From: Bretschneidera sinensis
Lineage: Eukaryota > Streptophyta > Magnoliopsida > Brassicales > Akaniaceae
Length of the DNA: 64,000 nt
Reading direction: 5' to 3'
Assembly: GCA_023935145.1 (NCBI GenBank)
Contig: CM043698.1
Location: forward strand, 39,271,501 to 39,335,500
Positions 11,301 through 21,790 of the stretch are shown one piece after another. Numbering within the stretch: the stretch's first letter is position 1; every line of letters starts with the position of its first letter. The position numbers and the translations under genes were made by a program. The notes under the pieces were generated by a model. That model was not told the origin of the DNA, did not search any database, and saw only the letters and a list, made by a program, of their open reading frames with translations.

Positions 11301-13087
11301 TCTTCTATTTTCTCAAGTTTTTTACCTGTAGATTTTTTTCTATTTCTCCAATTTACTTATGTAATTTATGGATATTCTTAATAAAATATTAGCTCGATTT
11401 TTTTTCTTTAATCAATGTTTAACAAGGGCAATGATCTCCTTTCATTTGTATAAAGACAGAGGAGAAGGCCCCAAGCTATTACTTTTCAGATTCTCTCTCA
11501 ATGACATAATTGAAAAACCTTGAGCACTTTAAACTTGAACGAAGACTAAGGAAAAGTCCCCGAGCTCATTTCTCTTGGAATTTCTCCTTGTCTTTGCTAA
11601 AAAACCCTGAGTTCCCCCTATTTGGATAAAAACCAAGGAGAAAGCCCAAGTTCTTTCTATTCGGACTCTTTCACATCAAAATTGGCTCGAAAATTAAAAG
11701 TATTTCAAAAGAATAAAAGGAAAATAACACTTCATTGAAACTTCAAGTTTTAACATAAAAAAGGCACTAACGACCTTACCAAAAAAGAAGAGAAAAAGCG
11801 AACAAAGACCTTAAGCCTCAACCTTATCTTCCCTTTTGTCCTTTTCAGCCTCGCAAGCTCAATTCTAAACCTCCTTCCATCCTCCTCAGTCTGAGCCACA
11901 TTCTCTGCAACTGTGGCCTCATTATCAGATGAAGAGAGCTTGAGTATGGAGAAGTCCTGCGCAGGATAGGCCGCCACCACCTTTTTTTCAGCCATAACTG
12001 CGATAAAGTTAGCTTGAGATACTCTAAGTACAATCTCCTAGGAATTATTCGCAAAACTCGGGGTAGTTTGATCCACTTCATTATTCTCAGACTTATTCAC
12101 CAATCTCTGAGTAGTTTGACTCAATGTCATTCTCCTCGGGGGTATTCTCCAAAATCCAAGTAATTTGATCAACTTCATTCTCCTCAGACTTATTCGCTAA
12201 ACTCTGAGTAGTTTGATCCACGTCATTCTCCTCGGACCTATTCGCCAAACTCTGAGCAGTTTGACTCAACGTCATTCTCTTCAGACCTATTCTCTAAACT
12301 TCGAGTAGTTTGATCAACTTTATTCTTCTAGGACCTATTCGGCAAACTTCGAGCAATTTGACTCAATGTCATTCTCCTTGGACCTATTCTCCAAACTCTG
12401 AGTAGTTTGACTCAATGACATTCTCCTCATACTTATTCACCAAACTCTGAGCAGTTTGACTCAATGTTATTCTCCTCTGATCTATTCTGCAAACTCTGAG
12501 TAGTTTGATCTAATTTGTTCTCCTTGGACTTATTTACCAAACTCCGAGCAATTTGACTCAATGTCATTCTCTTCGGACCTATTCTCCAAACTCTGAGTAG
12601 TTTAATCCATCTCATTCTCCTCAGACTTACTTGCCAAACTTCGAGTTGTTTGACTCATGTTGTTCTCTTCGGACCCATTCTCCAAATCCCTTGAATCTAT
12701 CTCTCAAGCTCCGAGAAATTCACATGCACACACAACTCTGTATTATTCAAAATCGCTATTTACCTCGCTTTGAGAAAATCAACCCAAATCTGTGCTTTAC
12801 AGACTTGTCAGTTTTCTCCAAGGGGACAACACCGAGTTGTTAGGTCTCCTCGGAGTTTATATTCCCTCCTGAGTAGGTAGCACCGAGCTATTATTAATCC
12901 TTGTTAGGCATGAGGCAAACAAAAGGTTGTCCAACACTACCCAACAACTCACTTGAACAAGTTCAAGTCTCTATTTTTTCGCCTTTTTAAGTACCCGAGT
13001 ACCTAAAACGACCTCAGACATGATTTGGACTATATAGAAAAAAATTACTCCAAACAAACCTATTTCTTTAACCGCATAATTGCACTT
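11301..13087 (-). other. Element O 3' region with antisense coding remnant
   Basis: Between integrase and 3' LTR lie about 1.8 kb without sense domains. On the minus strand 11995-11750 is open for 81 codons (MAEKKVVAAYPAQDF..., with acidic and basic coiled-coil-like stretches). Upstream of it on the same strand is the 48 bp repeat array, which is also largely open. Tat-lineage elements (the Grande type, for example) are known to carry antisense frames here, so a decayed antisense ORF is plausible. Function unknown. Confidence 0.4.
12070..12690. repeat. 48/49 bp minisatellite array in element O
   Basis: About a dozen imperfect tandem copies of a 48-49 bp unit containing cattctcctcggacctattc and caaactctgagcagtttgac. 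Successive 'cattctc' starts fall at about 12128, 12176, 12224 and 12273. On the minus strand each unit encodes a 16-residue repeat like SLANRSEENDVDQTTQ. The array lies between integrase and the 3' LTR. Confidence 0.85.
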
Positions 13088-13113
13088 AAGGAAGTGGGGC
13101 GGAGAGGGGGGTC
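13088..13113 (+). other. Element O polypurine tract
   Basis: A purine-rich run (aaggaagtggggcggagagg followed by more G) sits immediately before the TGATGTA start of the 3' LTR, where plus-strand DNA synthesis is primed. Confidence 0.75.
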
Positions 13114-13235
13114 TGATGTAAGGAAAAAAAATTTGTCTAATGATATAATGAGACGTGTTAGTTTCCAAGGGCAAAAAGTAATTTTGCAACACAGACAGGT
13201 CAACTAATCTAAGTGCCACACTCAGAAAAGGGCAT
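13114..13235 (+). repeat. Element O 3' LTR, left part
   Basis: The first 122 bp of the 3' LTR (TGATGTAAGG...), matching 5176 onward. It is interrupted at 13235 by element A1; the rest resumes at 19255. The last five bases ggcat are the left target duplication of A1. Confidence 0.9.
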
Positions 13236-14597
13236 TGTTGTGAGTTTTAAATTACTCGCAAGCGCACGAGTCATTTGCAATATAGTGTTGTGCAAGTGCG
13301 AAGTTGAATCCACAGGTAATTGCGTTGTGAAAATATAATTTTATCTAAACTAACCCTATTTTAACCTAGTTCTGAATTTTGTATTATATTGTGCGAAGAA
13401 ATATAAACTTAAACCAAATTGTTTTTAAAGCAAATAATAAATAGAATAAGGTTTCTGAATCCACCCCACCAAAGTAAAGCATATATTTTCATGTTCTATA
13501 TAAAAGTAATCAAAAAATTCCATGAATCCAACTTTAAACAAAAAACAACGAATATCCCAATTAAACCAAAAGCATCCAATGTATCCGCTTTTAACAAATC
13601 ACAAAGGAAATCCAATTTAATCGAAAACGATTCGATGTATCCATCAGATGAAATACAAGGAATATCCAACTTAACAATTAAAAGCAATCAATCATAAGAT
13701 TTACTCAAATAATTGAACAGAACATTTATACTAAAAACATCAGAATTGTTATGCGCAAATCTGAAAATATAATGCTAAACAATGGAAAGGCTTCATCTTC
13801 AACCTTAGCTGAAGATTTTAGCCTCTCATAATTATGAAACTAAAGTTCACAATACAAGTGCTAGACATTAAACTTTAAAACTAAATAAAAAGAAATAAAT
13901 TACTATACATGGGAGAAATTCCACTCGCTGTTGGGCGGCGCTTCCCCTCGTGGTAGCAAAGCTTTCGGGATCCACCAAAATGCTAGCAGACGTCCGCCGG
14001 ATTACACCAAATGGCCCAGGAATTGCACTTCGGATTCCTCCTAAGGGCCCTATGGATTGCTCCTAAAGGCCATCTGGATTCACTTTCTGATGATCTCAGA
14101 TTTTTCGATCATCCTAAAGCTGAAGTGGAATGGGTCTTGTATAGGCAAATACCACGAGTGCAATGTGTTTTCAATCCGATGTGGGATGTGAGATATAGAA
14201 ACATGTTTCCAACCGATGTGGGATTTAAGCCTTCACATGCCCTTCAAAACTTTTGCTCACACTGAAATCCCGCACAGCCCGCACAGCCTGACCTTTGTCT
14301 ACTAAAACTGCCATAACTTTCTCTAGAAAAATCCTTTTTACGAGCCGTAAAATTCTCCAGAAAATAGACTTTCGGATATTTCTAAGCATATATGGCTCAT
14401 ATCCTGGTTATTCTTGCATCAATAAAGTTTAATTTTCAAAGATGATTGATCTGTACGGGCAATTCTGGCAATTTAGGGAAACTCCTTTCTTGGTGCTTGT
14501 AAACCTGAAAAACAACGAAAACAACTCAAAGTAACAAATTCCTAAGCTAACAAATGTAAATTAAGTAGCCAAAATATGCAATATTTTTCACTCATCA
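13236..14597 (-). repeat. A1 3' LTR (left copy)
   Basis: 1362 bp, plus-strand start TGTTGTGAG, end ATCA (minus strand TGAT...CAACA). It matches 17889-19254 throughout by eye with scattered single-base differences. It has no GATCGATC clusters, unlike the A2 and A3 LTRs. Confidence 0.9.
14137..14187 (-). promoter_or_regulatory. USE-like box and TATA box, A1 left LTR
   Basis: On the minus strand ATCCCACATCG (14187-14177) precedes a TATACAA box (14143-14137) by exactly 33 bp. The first is identical to the plant U-snRNA upstream sequence element core. Confidence 0.6.
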
Positions 14598-15965
14598 AAT
14601 ACCCCCAGACTTACATTTTGCTAGTCCCTTAGCAAAACAAAATAAATAAAAAAACTAAATTGAAAACAAAGAACATAAAGATAAGTTCGTTACTCATGGT
14701 ATCCAAAAATTTTAAGGAGCACTCAAAATCATGAAATTCATTCATGAGCATGCTTAAAAAATCTAACCCATCTTCACAATGAATAAGGATTTAAAACCTA
14801 ATTACTTACAAGAGGCAGGCTAAGACATCACAAGCTTGAATCAGTGTAAAGTGAATTAGCATAAACATATGAGGTTTCCAAATAACTTCAATGTACAATG
14901 TCTCCATGTCTCAATATTCACAGGATTTATCATCAGAATGAACAACGATGACATAGTTTCATTTTACCTTTTTTTTTTATATAAAGCTCTACTATGATTA
15001 GTTCCCTTAAGCTTTCTAATTGACCTATGTAGCGAGTGTTGAGTCAATGACTCCCAAACCAGATGGTTTTAGGGCATTAGGTGTAAAGAAACCCCTAAGG
15101 ACTTACTGACTCGAGTCAAAAAGGCTACAAAACTAAACTGGCCTTAATACTATCAAGCAAAATTTCCACCTTTTGACGTGAACACTCACTTCTTACTGAG
15201 GCAAGAGGTCTAGTTACTCAGCAGAAAGTTTCGTAATGATCATTATGAATAAAATTTTCACCTTTTAACGTGAACACTCATTGTTTACTGAGGCAAGAGA
15301 TCCAGTTACTCAGTGGAAAGTTTATTGATGATGGTCATTTTTTTTTTATCTATGCCCAAGTGTTTATCCAACAAGTCATCCCGTTTCAGTTAAGATAAGA
15401 AACATACACATTAACATCACATGTCATACCTCACACAAATATGTGGATTAAATCAAACATGTAAATTCTCGAATGCCCAAAATAAGTAACAAAGTTTTAA
15501 AACTCTATCATCAAATCATGTGTTCAAAATTTTAAGCTCACCAATGAAATCACATCACAATATTTGTTTAGATCAACTAAAATTTCAAAATAACATGAGC
15601 ATGCATGTACCTTCTTATAATTATTATTATTTTTAATTGAAGAAAAACAACAACAAATTAGGACAAAGTGTGTGTAATGTGTCTCCCATACCCCCAAACT
15701 TAAATTACACACTGACCCCAATGTGTAAATAATATGGAAAGAGCTAACCTGGGAGATGGAGAACTAGCTGGACGGGTATGGCTCATAGCATACCCCCAAA
15801 CTTGAACTGAAGTACGCGTTGTCCTTGAAAAATAATGACTAGAAAACAAAAATACTGGAAACAAACATTAATCATAAATATGTAAAATAATAAATAAACA
15901 GAAATGATAAGTTGCGGGGTGCCTCCCATGAGCGTTAAGTTTAACGTCTTTAGCCAGACCCAACA
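14598..15965 (-). other. A1 3' noncoding block
   Basis: About 1.37 kb without ORFs of note. Next to the LTR is a polypurine tract (minus strand AAGTCTGGGGGTATT). Blocks at 15032-15088 and 15168-15222 are shared almost word for word with C and A2. The latter block is tandemly duplicated here (second copy about 15261-15321). At 15914-15956 is a third shared block next to the pol end. No env-like frame is seen. Confidence 0.75.
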
Positions 15966-16748
15966 TTAGTAATCATGCCCAGCTAAACGCTCTACCATCT
16001 GATCAATAAATGGGAGTGGAAAATGATCATTCTTTGTGGCAGCAGTCAACTTACAGTAGTCTATACTCACTCTCCATCCTGACTGCACACGAGTTGGCAC
16101 CAACTCATCGTCCTTATTCTTCACTATCGTCACTCCAGCCCGCTTGGGCACAACATGAATCGGGCTCACCCACTTGCTAACAGAGATTGGATAATTGATC
16201 ACTGCATTAAACAGCTTAATCACTTCAATACTCACAACCTCTTACATAGCTGGGTTGAGCCTTCTTTGTGGCTCCCTCAATGACTTGACATTCTCTTCCA
16301 AACGTAACTTGGGCATCACCATCGAGGGGCTGATTCCCTTGACATCCTCAATAGTCCAGCCGATAGCTTCCTTATGCTCTCTTAAAACGTCCAATAATTT
16401 CTCTTCTGGAGTATCAACCAAATCTGAAGCTATAATCATAGGCAAAGAATCTGCTGGACCTAGGAACTTATACTTAAGATTGTCTGGTAAAGGCTTAAGT
16501 TCCTTCTTGGGGGGTTTAGGTGTTGTGGTCTCCTCCATCCCACTGCTCTTTTGAGGAACAGACTCCAAAGTAGCATTTGCTTGCTCAAACAACTTATCCA
16601 AATCCAAATCCTCTTCAAACTGAGCAAAGCATGCCTCCAGGGGGTCCTCAATGCGGGATTCATCCACAGTCTCCTCTGTCTCACTGCTCTTCTGAGGAGC
16701 AGACTCCAAAATGGCATTCGCTTGCTCAAGTAACTTATCTAAATCCAA
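15966..16748 (-). pseudogene. A1 pol remnant (RT N-terminal part)
   Basis: Reads from an acidic linker (DPLEACFAQFEEDLDLDKL, duplicated within this copy) through KELKPLPDNLKYKFLGP and EHKEAIGWTIEDVKGISPS to the first RT blocks WVSPIHVVPKRAGVTIVKNK and GWRVSIDYCKL. It ends LAGHDY at 15966. A stop at 16242 separates two pieces that are otherwise continuous. Compared with A2, everything after this RT block (catalytic MDD motif, RNase H, integrase) is deleted. Confidence 0.85.
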
Positions 16749-17694
16749 ATCCTCTCCAAATTGAGCAAAGCATGCCTCCAGAATGTCCTTAGACTCCCCT
16801 CATTTCTTGCGCGCTTGTAATCTCTCAGGGTAAGGAACTTTAGGTATAAACGACCTAGGGAGATCCTTAATAATAGGTGTGGCTGTAGATGGCTCAGTAT
16901 CTCTCTTTTCTTTGTTGCCACTTTCTTGCCCTTGTTGCATAGCTGAGTTCTCTTCCACTTGATTGTTCACTTGTCTCCTAGACCTCAATGGGACAATCAA
17001 TTGCACTTGTTCCTGCCCGTGCATAGGAGTTGATGAATTTCTCACCGCAAACTATTCCTTCGGGTTAGGCTCAGGTTGACTGGGGAACCTTCCCTTCTCT
17101 TCTTCATCCAAGTGACTTGTGATTTGACCCATTTGACTCTCTAGCTTGGCAATCTCTTGGGTGTTTACTATTGTTGCACTCCTCACTTCACTTATGGATT
17201 GGCCGATCATATTCCTGAAATCATTGAGGGCGTCCTCCAATGACTGTGAAACCGACGTTGGCGCTTGAATGAGAGCTTGGTAAGCGGGTGATGGTGCTGG
17301 ATAGACTGAGTGACCATAACTTGGAATTGGTGGAGGAAATCCGAGAGGGTATTGATTTTGAGCATAATGAGGGGCTCCTCCCTGATTCATCAGTTGGTTC
17401 TGCTTCCATGAAAAATTATGGTGGTTCTGCCACCCTGGATTGTACGTCTCGGAGTAAGATCCATTTGATTGCCACCAATAGTCATTGAAAGAGTTCATTT
17501 GTTCCATGGGATACTCGGCAAAAGCCGGCATAGATGGACAGTGCTAAATGCATAGGACTAGCATAGATGGAACAACTATCATCATTAAATGTATTGGCTG
17601 TATTGATGGACTGTCCAGACATCTTCATGAAATCTTTGAGAGTGTTCTCTAAAGACTGTGAAACCGGCGCTGAATTCATCCACATTTTTTTCAT
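16749..17694 (-). pseudogene. A1 gag C-terminal remnant
   Basis: Covers the C-terminal half of Athila-like gag: YNPGWQNHHNFSWKQNQ and PAPSPAYQALIQAPTSVSQS followed by a coiled-coil-like stretch (EIAKLESQMGQITSHLDEEE). Further on is the gag-pol linker. The zinc-knuckle region has lost its second cysteine (CSIYASPMHLA). The first ~70 residues (17694-17482) repeat a VSQSLENTLKDF phrase that normally occurs only downstream, so the capsid half was lost by a deletion joining two similar stretches. Several stops and frame shifts are present. Confidence 0.75.
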
Positions 17695-17864
17695 TTTTTA
17701 ATTTTTTTAATTTTTAATTTTATTATTTTTTTATGGACAATGCCAATAGAAACAAATAAACTAAAATAAGATTGCAATAAGAAAAATCAAACCAAAAAAA
17801 AAATGCTAACTAACTAGTAGAAAAATAAAATTAATTCAGATAAAAATTTCACAAACCAAACAAA

Positions 17865-17888
17865 TCCCCGGCAACGGCGCTAAAAACT
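17865..17888 (-). other. A1 primer binding site
   Basis: Minus strand TTTTTAGCGCCGTTGCCGGG directly after the LTR end CAACA; this is the site typical of Athila elements (tRNA-Asp type). Confidence 0.8.
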
Positions 17889-19254
17889 TGTTGTGAGTTT
17901 TAAATTACTCACAAGCACACGAGTCGTTTGCAATATAGTGTTGTGCAAGTGCGAGGTCGAATCCACAGGGAATTGCATTGTGAAAATATAATTTTATCTA
18001 AACTAACCCTATTTTAACCTAGTTCCAAATTTTGTATTATATTGTGCAAAGAAATATAAACTTAAACCAAATTGTTTTTAAAGCAAATGCTAAATAGACT
18101 AAGGTTTTTGAATCCACCCCACCAAAGTAAAGCATATATTTTCAAGTTATATGTCAAAGTAATCAAAAAATTCCATGAATCCAACTTTAAACAAAAAAAC
18201 AACAAATATCCCAATTAAACCAAAAGCATCCAATGTATCCATTTTTAACAAATCACAAAGGAAATCCAATTTAATCAAAAACAATTTGATGTATCCATCA
18301 GATGAAACACATGAAATATCCAATAGAACAATTTAAACGCAATTAATCATAAGATTTTACTCAAATAATTGACAGAACATTTATACTAAAAAAAAAACAT
18401 CAGAATTGTATAAACAAATCTGAAACTATTATGCCAAACAACGGCGAGGCTTCATCTTCAACCTTAGTTGAAGACTTTAGGCTCTTATAATTATGAAACT
18501 AAAGTTCACAATACAAGTGCTAAACATTAAAATTTAAAACTAAAAAAAAAGAAATAAATTACTATACATGGGAGAAATTCCACTCACTGTTGGGCGGCGC
18601 TTCCCCTCGTGGTAGCAAAGCCTTCGGGATCCACCAGAATGCTAGCAGACGTCCACCGGATTACACCAAATGGCCTAGGAATTGCACTTCAGATTCCTCC
18701 TAAGGACCCTATGGATTGCTCCGAAAGGCCCTCTGGATTCACTTTCTGATGATCTCAGATTTTTTGATCATCCTAAAGCTGAAGTGGAGTGGGTCTTATA
18801 TAGGCAAATACCACGAGTGCAATGTGTTTCCAATCTGATGTGGGATATGGGATATAGAAATATGTTTCCAACCGATGTGGGATGTGGGATTTAAGCCTTC
18901 ACATGCCCTTCAAAACTTCTGCTCACGCTGAAATCCCGCAAAACCTGACCTTTGTCTACTAAAACTGCCATAACTTTCTCTAGAAAAATCCTTTTTACAA
19001 GCCGTAAAATTCTCCAGAAAATAGACTTCCGGATCTTTCTAAGCATATATGGCTCATTTCCTGGTTCTTCTTGCATCAATACAGTTTAATTTTAAAAGAT
19101 GATTGATCTGTACGGGAAATTCTGGCAATTTAGTGAAACTCCTTTCTTGGTGCTTGTAAACCTAACAAACAACGAAAACAACTCAAAGTAACAAATTCCT
19201 AAGCTAACAAATGTAAATTAAGTAGCCAAAATATGCAATATTTTTCACTCATCA
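17889..19254 (-). repeat. A1 5' LTR (right copy)
   Basis: 1366 bp partner of 13236-14597; the minus-strand start TGATGAGTG is at 19254 and the end CAACA at 17889. The neighbouring O LTR resumes at 19255. Confidence 0.9.
18796..18846 (-). promoter_or_regulatory. USE-like box and TATA box, A1 right LTR
   Basis: ATCCCACATCA (18846-18836, last base changed) precedes TATATAA (18802-18796) by 33 bp on the minus strand. A second ATCCCACATCG lies upstream at 18883-18873. Confidence 0.6.
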
Positions 19255-19684
19255 GGTATAATGGTAATTTCACATCCCAAAACTACTACGACACCCCAGT
19301 GTATGGATGAACTATTATTTAAATAAATCCAACCTATGGATAAAATACTCGAGCTTATGGATAACTTTGACCTTATCTATAAGAATTTAATTTCTATCCT
19401 AATAATTAGTGATCAATCACTCTCCAAATTGGACTCTGCTCCAACACACTATATAAAATGGCTCTCATCATCAAAAGGTACTTTTAATTCTCATTTACAG
19501 ACTCAGTTTTATTTAGCTCTCTACGTTCTTAAAAGGCCCTATTCTAACTTAAGCATCAAAGAGTCCCCTGTAGGCATAACCTTTCGATCCTTCGATGATT
19601 TTTTTGGATTTCTCTTCATCGTTTCGTATGTACAAGTACCGTTTCTCGACCATTTGCTTTCCTGGCATATTTTTGGCATCAACA
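19255..19684 (+). repeat. Element O 3' LTR, right part
   Basis: Continuation of the LTR begun at 13114; matches 5295-5704 of the 5' LTR and ends ATCAACA. The following gatac (19685-19689) is the right target duplication of O. Confidence 0.9.
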
Positions 19685-19689
19685 GATAC

Positions 19690-19894
19690 CAATTCACTGG
19701 TGAAGATCAAACGACAACAATTATGTGATTAAGATGTACAATCGAGTGGCAGAGAAAGAATGAGTTGTGAGACTGTACGTCTGGTTAACTGAATTTGGAT
19801 TAGAATAAGGTGTCTCCATCAAACAAGGCAAACAATATAATTTAAAACAACAATTGTTTAGCTTGCAAACTGGACATGTTTCCCAACAATAAAT
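19690..19894 (+). other. Short unoccupied flank between elements O and E1
   Basis: About 205 bp of noncoding sequence between the right duplication of O and the left LTR of E1. I see no gene or repeat signature. Confidence 0.6.
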
Positions 19895-20731
19895 TGGTTA
19901 GAATTTTGTCTAAGAATTAAAAGGGTGAAGCTTTTCAGCTTCAGCCCTCTGAGCCGTGGCACAAGGTTTGTGCACCGCGGCCTCCAGCAAGGAGGATTTT
20001 CTCCTCCAGGTGTGCGCCATGGCATAGGCTGGGCTGCACCGCGGCCTCCAGCAGGTGGAGGCTTTTTCCCTTGTTGTGCGTCGCGGCCTGCACTGTTCTG
20101 AGCCGGGGCGCGCAGTACACTTGATGCCTGTGTTCTATTTTTCCAGTTGGTGGATTGGGTCTTGATTAAAATGCACAGGATCATTTAGACCTCTTGGAGG
20201 GCCATGATTGTTTAGTTCTTAAGATCAAAGGGTTGAGATTGACTTCAAGTTTGGTTAAAGAAGTTGTTGCTCTACATAAAGGGTCATCTAGGAGCAATAA
20301 CAACACACAACAACAAGAGAGACTCATTCTAAGATTGGCTGGTTGTTTAGAGAGAAAGACTCTCAAATCTTCAGAGCTTTTTCTAGTGAGAAAGTGCAAG
20401 AGAGATTGGGGTTGTACGGCTTTGTAATTGGAATTTTCTTGGGGAAAATTCCAGGGAAACACTTAGTTCTTATCTCTTTCTTTTCTCTTCTCTCATTCTT
20501 CAAGAACACATGGTTCTCGAAGGGGTGTTGCTGTAATTGTAAGAACTCCATTGATTTAGTGCAGAGAGCTCGAAGGAGCTCATGGGGACATAAGCAAATT
20601 GCCAAATCTCGATAACAATTGCTTGCGTTTTCTCTTTTAAAGTTTGATTCTTGTATTGGTCCAAATTATTCTGGATTTTGGTGTTTGGAAAGATCACAAC
20701 CTGGGATTCTTGCAAAGGTGATTTTCCAACA
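19895..20731 (+). repeat. E1 5' LTR
   Basis: 837 bp from TGGTTAGAATTTTG (TGTTTGGAATTTTG in the 3' copy) to TTTTCCAACA. Near 19935-20115 it has CpG-rich modules built on GCGGCCTCCAGCA. A TATA-like box (ctacataaaggg, about 20270; ctatataaaaggg in the 3' LTR) and a GAGCTC hairpin at 20566-20581 lie downstream. Confidence 0.85.
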
Positions 20732-20785
20732 GTGGTATCAGAGATAGAACAGTGGTATCAGAGCTACAACAGCGGTAGTAGAGCA
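20731..20785 (+). other. E1 primer binding site, tandemly triplicated
   Basis: The initiator-Met tRNA site GTGGTATCAGAG follows the LTR at 20732, is repeated at 20752, and appears a third time in degraded form (gcggtagtagag) at 20772. The period is 20 bp. Confidence 0.75.
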
Positions 20786-20982
20786 AGACTCCAAGAATCA
20801 AATGAAGCTTCTTGGGTGATTCAAGAACGGTGTTGGGATCAAGATCTGATCGGGTTCTTGAGGTTCAAGAATGATGTTGGGATCAAGATTTGATCGGGTT
20901 CTTGAAGTTTAGAAGTTTGAGAGAAGAGGTTTGAAAAACAATTGTGGGTGCTGCATAAATCTTGGGATTTTTTTCCTACAAG

Positions 20983-21790
20983 ATGGGTTCAAACTTCATT
21001 GTTGAGAAGTTTGATGGAAAAGAAGACTTCGCCCTTTAGAAACAGAAAATCAAGGCGGTTCTTATGCAATAAAAGGTAGACTTGGCGATTGGAGAAGATG
21101 ATGATTTTCCAGTAAGTATCACGAAGCTCCAGTGGAATGAGATGAAGAAGATGGCGTATAGCACTATCTTTCTATACATGTCGGATAGTGTGATAAAGGA
21201 ATGTGGAGATTCGAAAGATCTAGCTGTCATTTGGAAGAAACTAGATGAGTTGTTTCTTACTAAAACTCTCCCTAATAAAATCTATCTTCTAAAACGTATC
21301 TTTGCTTTTAAAATGGATCCTAATAAAGAGTTGCAAGATAATCTTGATGTGTTTAATAAACTAGTTTAAGATTTGACTAGTTGTAGTATAACATTCCCGG
21401 ATGAACAATTAGCTGTTATATTATTGAATTCTCTTCCCGATTGTTTTGAAAGCTTGATTAATGCTATAAGAGCTCATGATTTCAAAGCCAAGATGAGGGA
21501 AGGATCATGTGGAGAAGGGTTGTTCATTAGAGGAAGGCCTGTAACTCGGAATGGCAGTAACATCTATGGCAACTACCGGGACAAACCAAAGGGTAGAGGT
21601 CAAAGCCATGGAAGATCGCATTCTAAACCGAAGTTTGGAGGAAAGTGATGCTACTACTGCAATAAGGAAGTCCATTTCAAGAGAGATTATAAGAAGATAA
21701 TAAGGAATGAGAAAGGAAATGGCCATACCAACAATTGAGAGGCTTCAATTGCCAAGGGAGAATAGCAAGATGATGATTTTCTTATTGTGT
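20983..21790 (+). pseudogene. E1 gag remnant
   Basis: Starts MGSNFIVEKFDGKEDFAL at 20983, then has stops where relatives have W (DFAL*KQK) and Q (MQ*KVDLA). From 21082 it is open through KKLDELFLTKTLPNKIYLLK and, after one stop, DEQLAVILLNSLPDCFESL. A basic glycine-rich region follows, then a degraded zinc knuckle CYYCNKEVHFKRDY whose last cysteine is lost. This would be the capsid/nucleocapsid part. At least five stops break it. Confidence 0.85.

Larger units (their letters stand above)
13236..19254 (-). mobile_element. Element A1: internally deleted Athila-like Ty3/gypsy element
   Basis: Inserted in the 3' LTR of O. Its LTRs are 13236-14597 and 17889-19254, and its target duplication is ggcat (13231-13235) / ggtat (19255-19259), differing by one transition. 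It reads on the minus strand: 5' LTR at right, Athila-type primer binding site TAGCGCCGTTGCCGGGGA, gag and pol pieces, then 3' noncoding block and 3' LTR. Gag lacks its capsid part. Pol stops within RT and runs straight into the 3' noncoding block, so most of RT, RNase H and integrase is missing. It could only move with help. Confidence 0.92.
5176..19684 (+). mobile_element. Element O: decayed Tat-like Ty3/gypsy LTR retrotransposon
   Basis: Both termini are defined: LTR TGATGT...ATCAACA at 5176-5704, the same LTR at the right end, and a perfect 5 bp target duplication gatac at 5171-5175 and 19685-19689. Domain remnants run gag, protease, reverse transcriptase, RNase H, integrase on +, the Ty3/gypsy order. 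The gag zinc-finger wording, protease motif VDNGSS and a long 3' region with antisense coding remnants suit the Tat/Ogre group. All frames are broken by many stops and shifts, so it is old and inactive. Element A1 later inserted in its 3' LTR. Confidence 0.9.

Noticed and set aside
12070..12690. Regular repeat array as a CRISPR
   Set aside because: Units are contiguous without unique spacers and the DNA is a plant nuclear genome; it is a minisatellite.
13419..13697. 92-codon frame, with similar frames at 43686-43880, 51980-52168 and 63523-63786
   Set aside because: All are the same stretch of the Athila-like LTR; low complexity, no start context, present only as part of the LTR.
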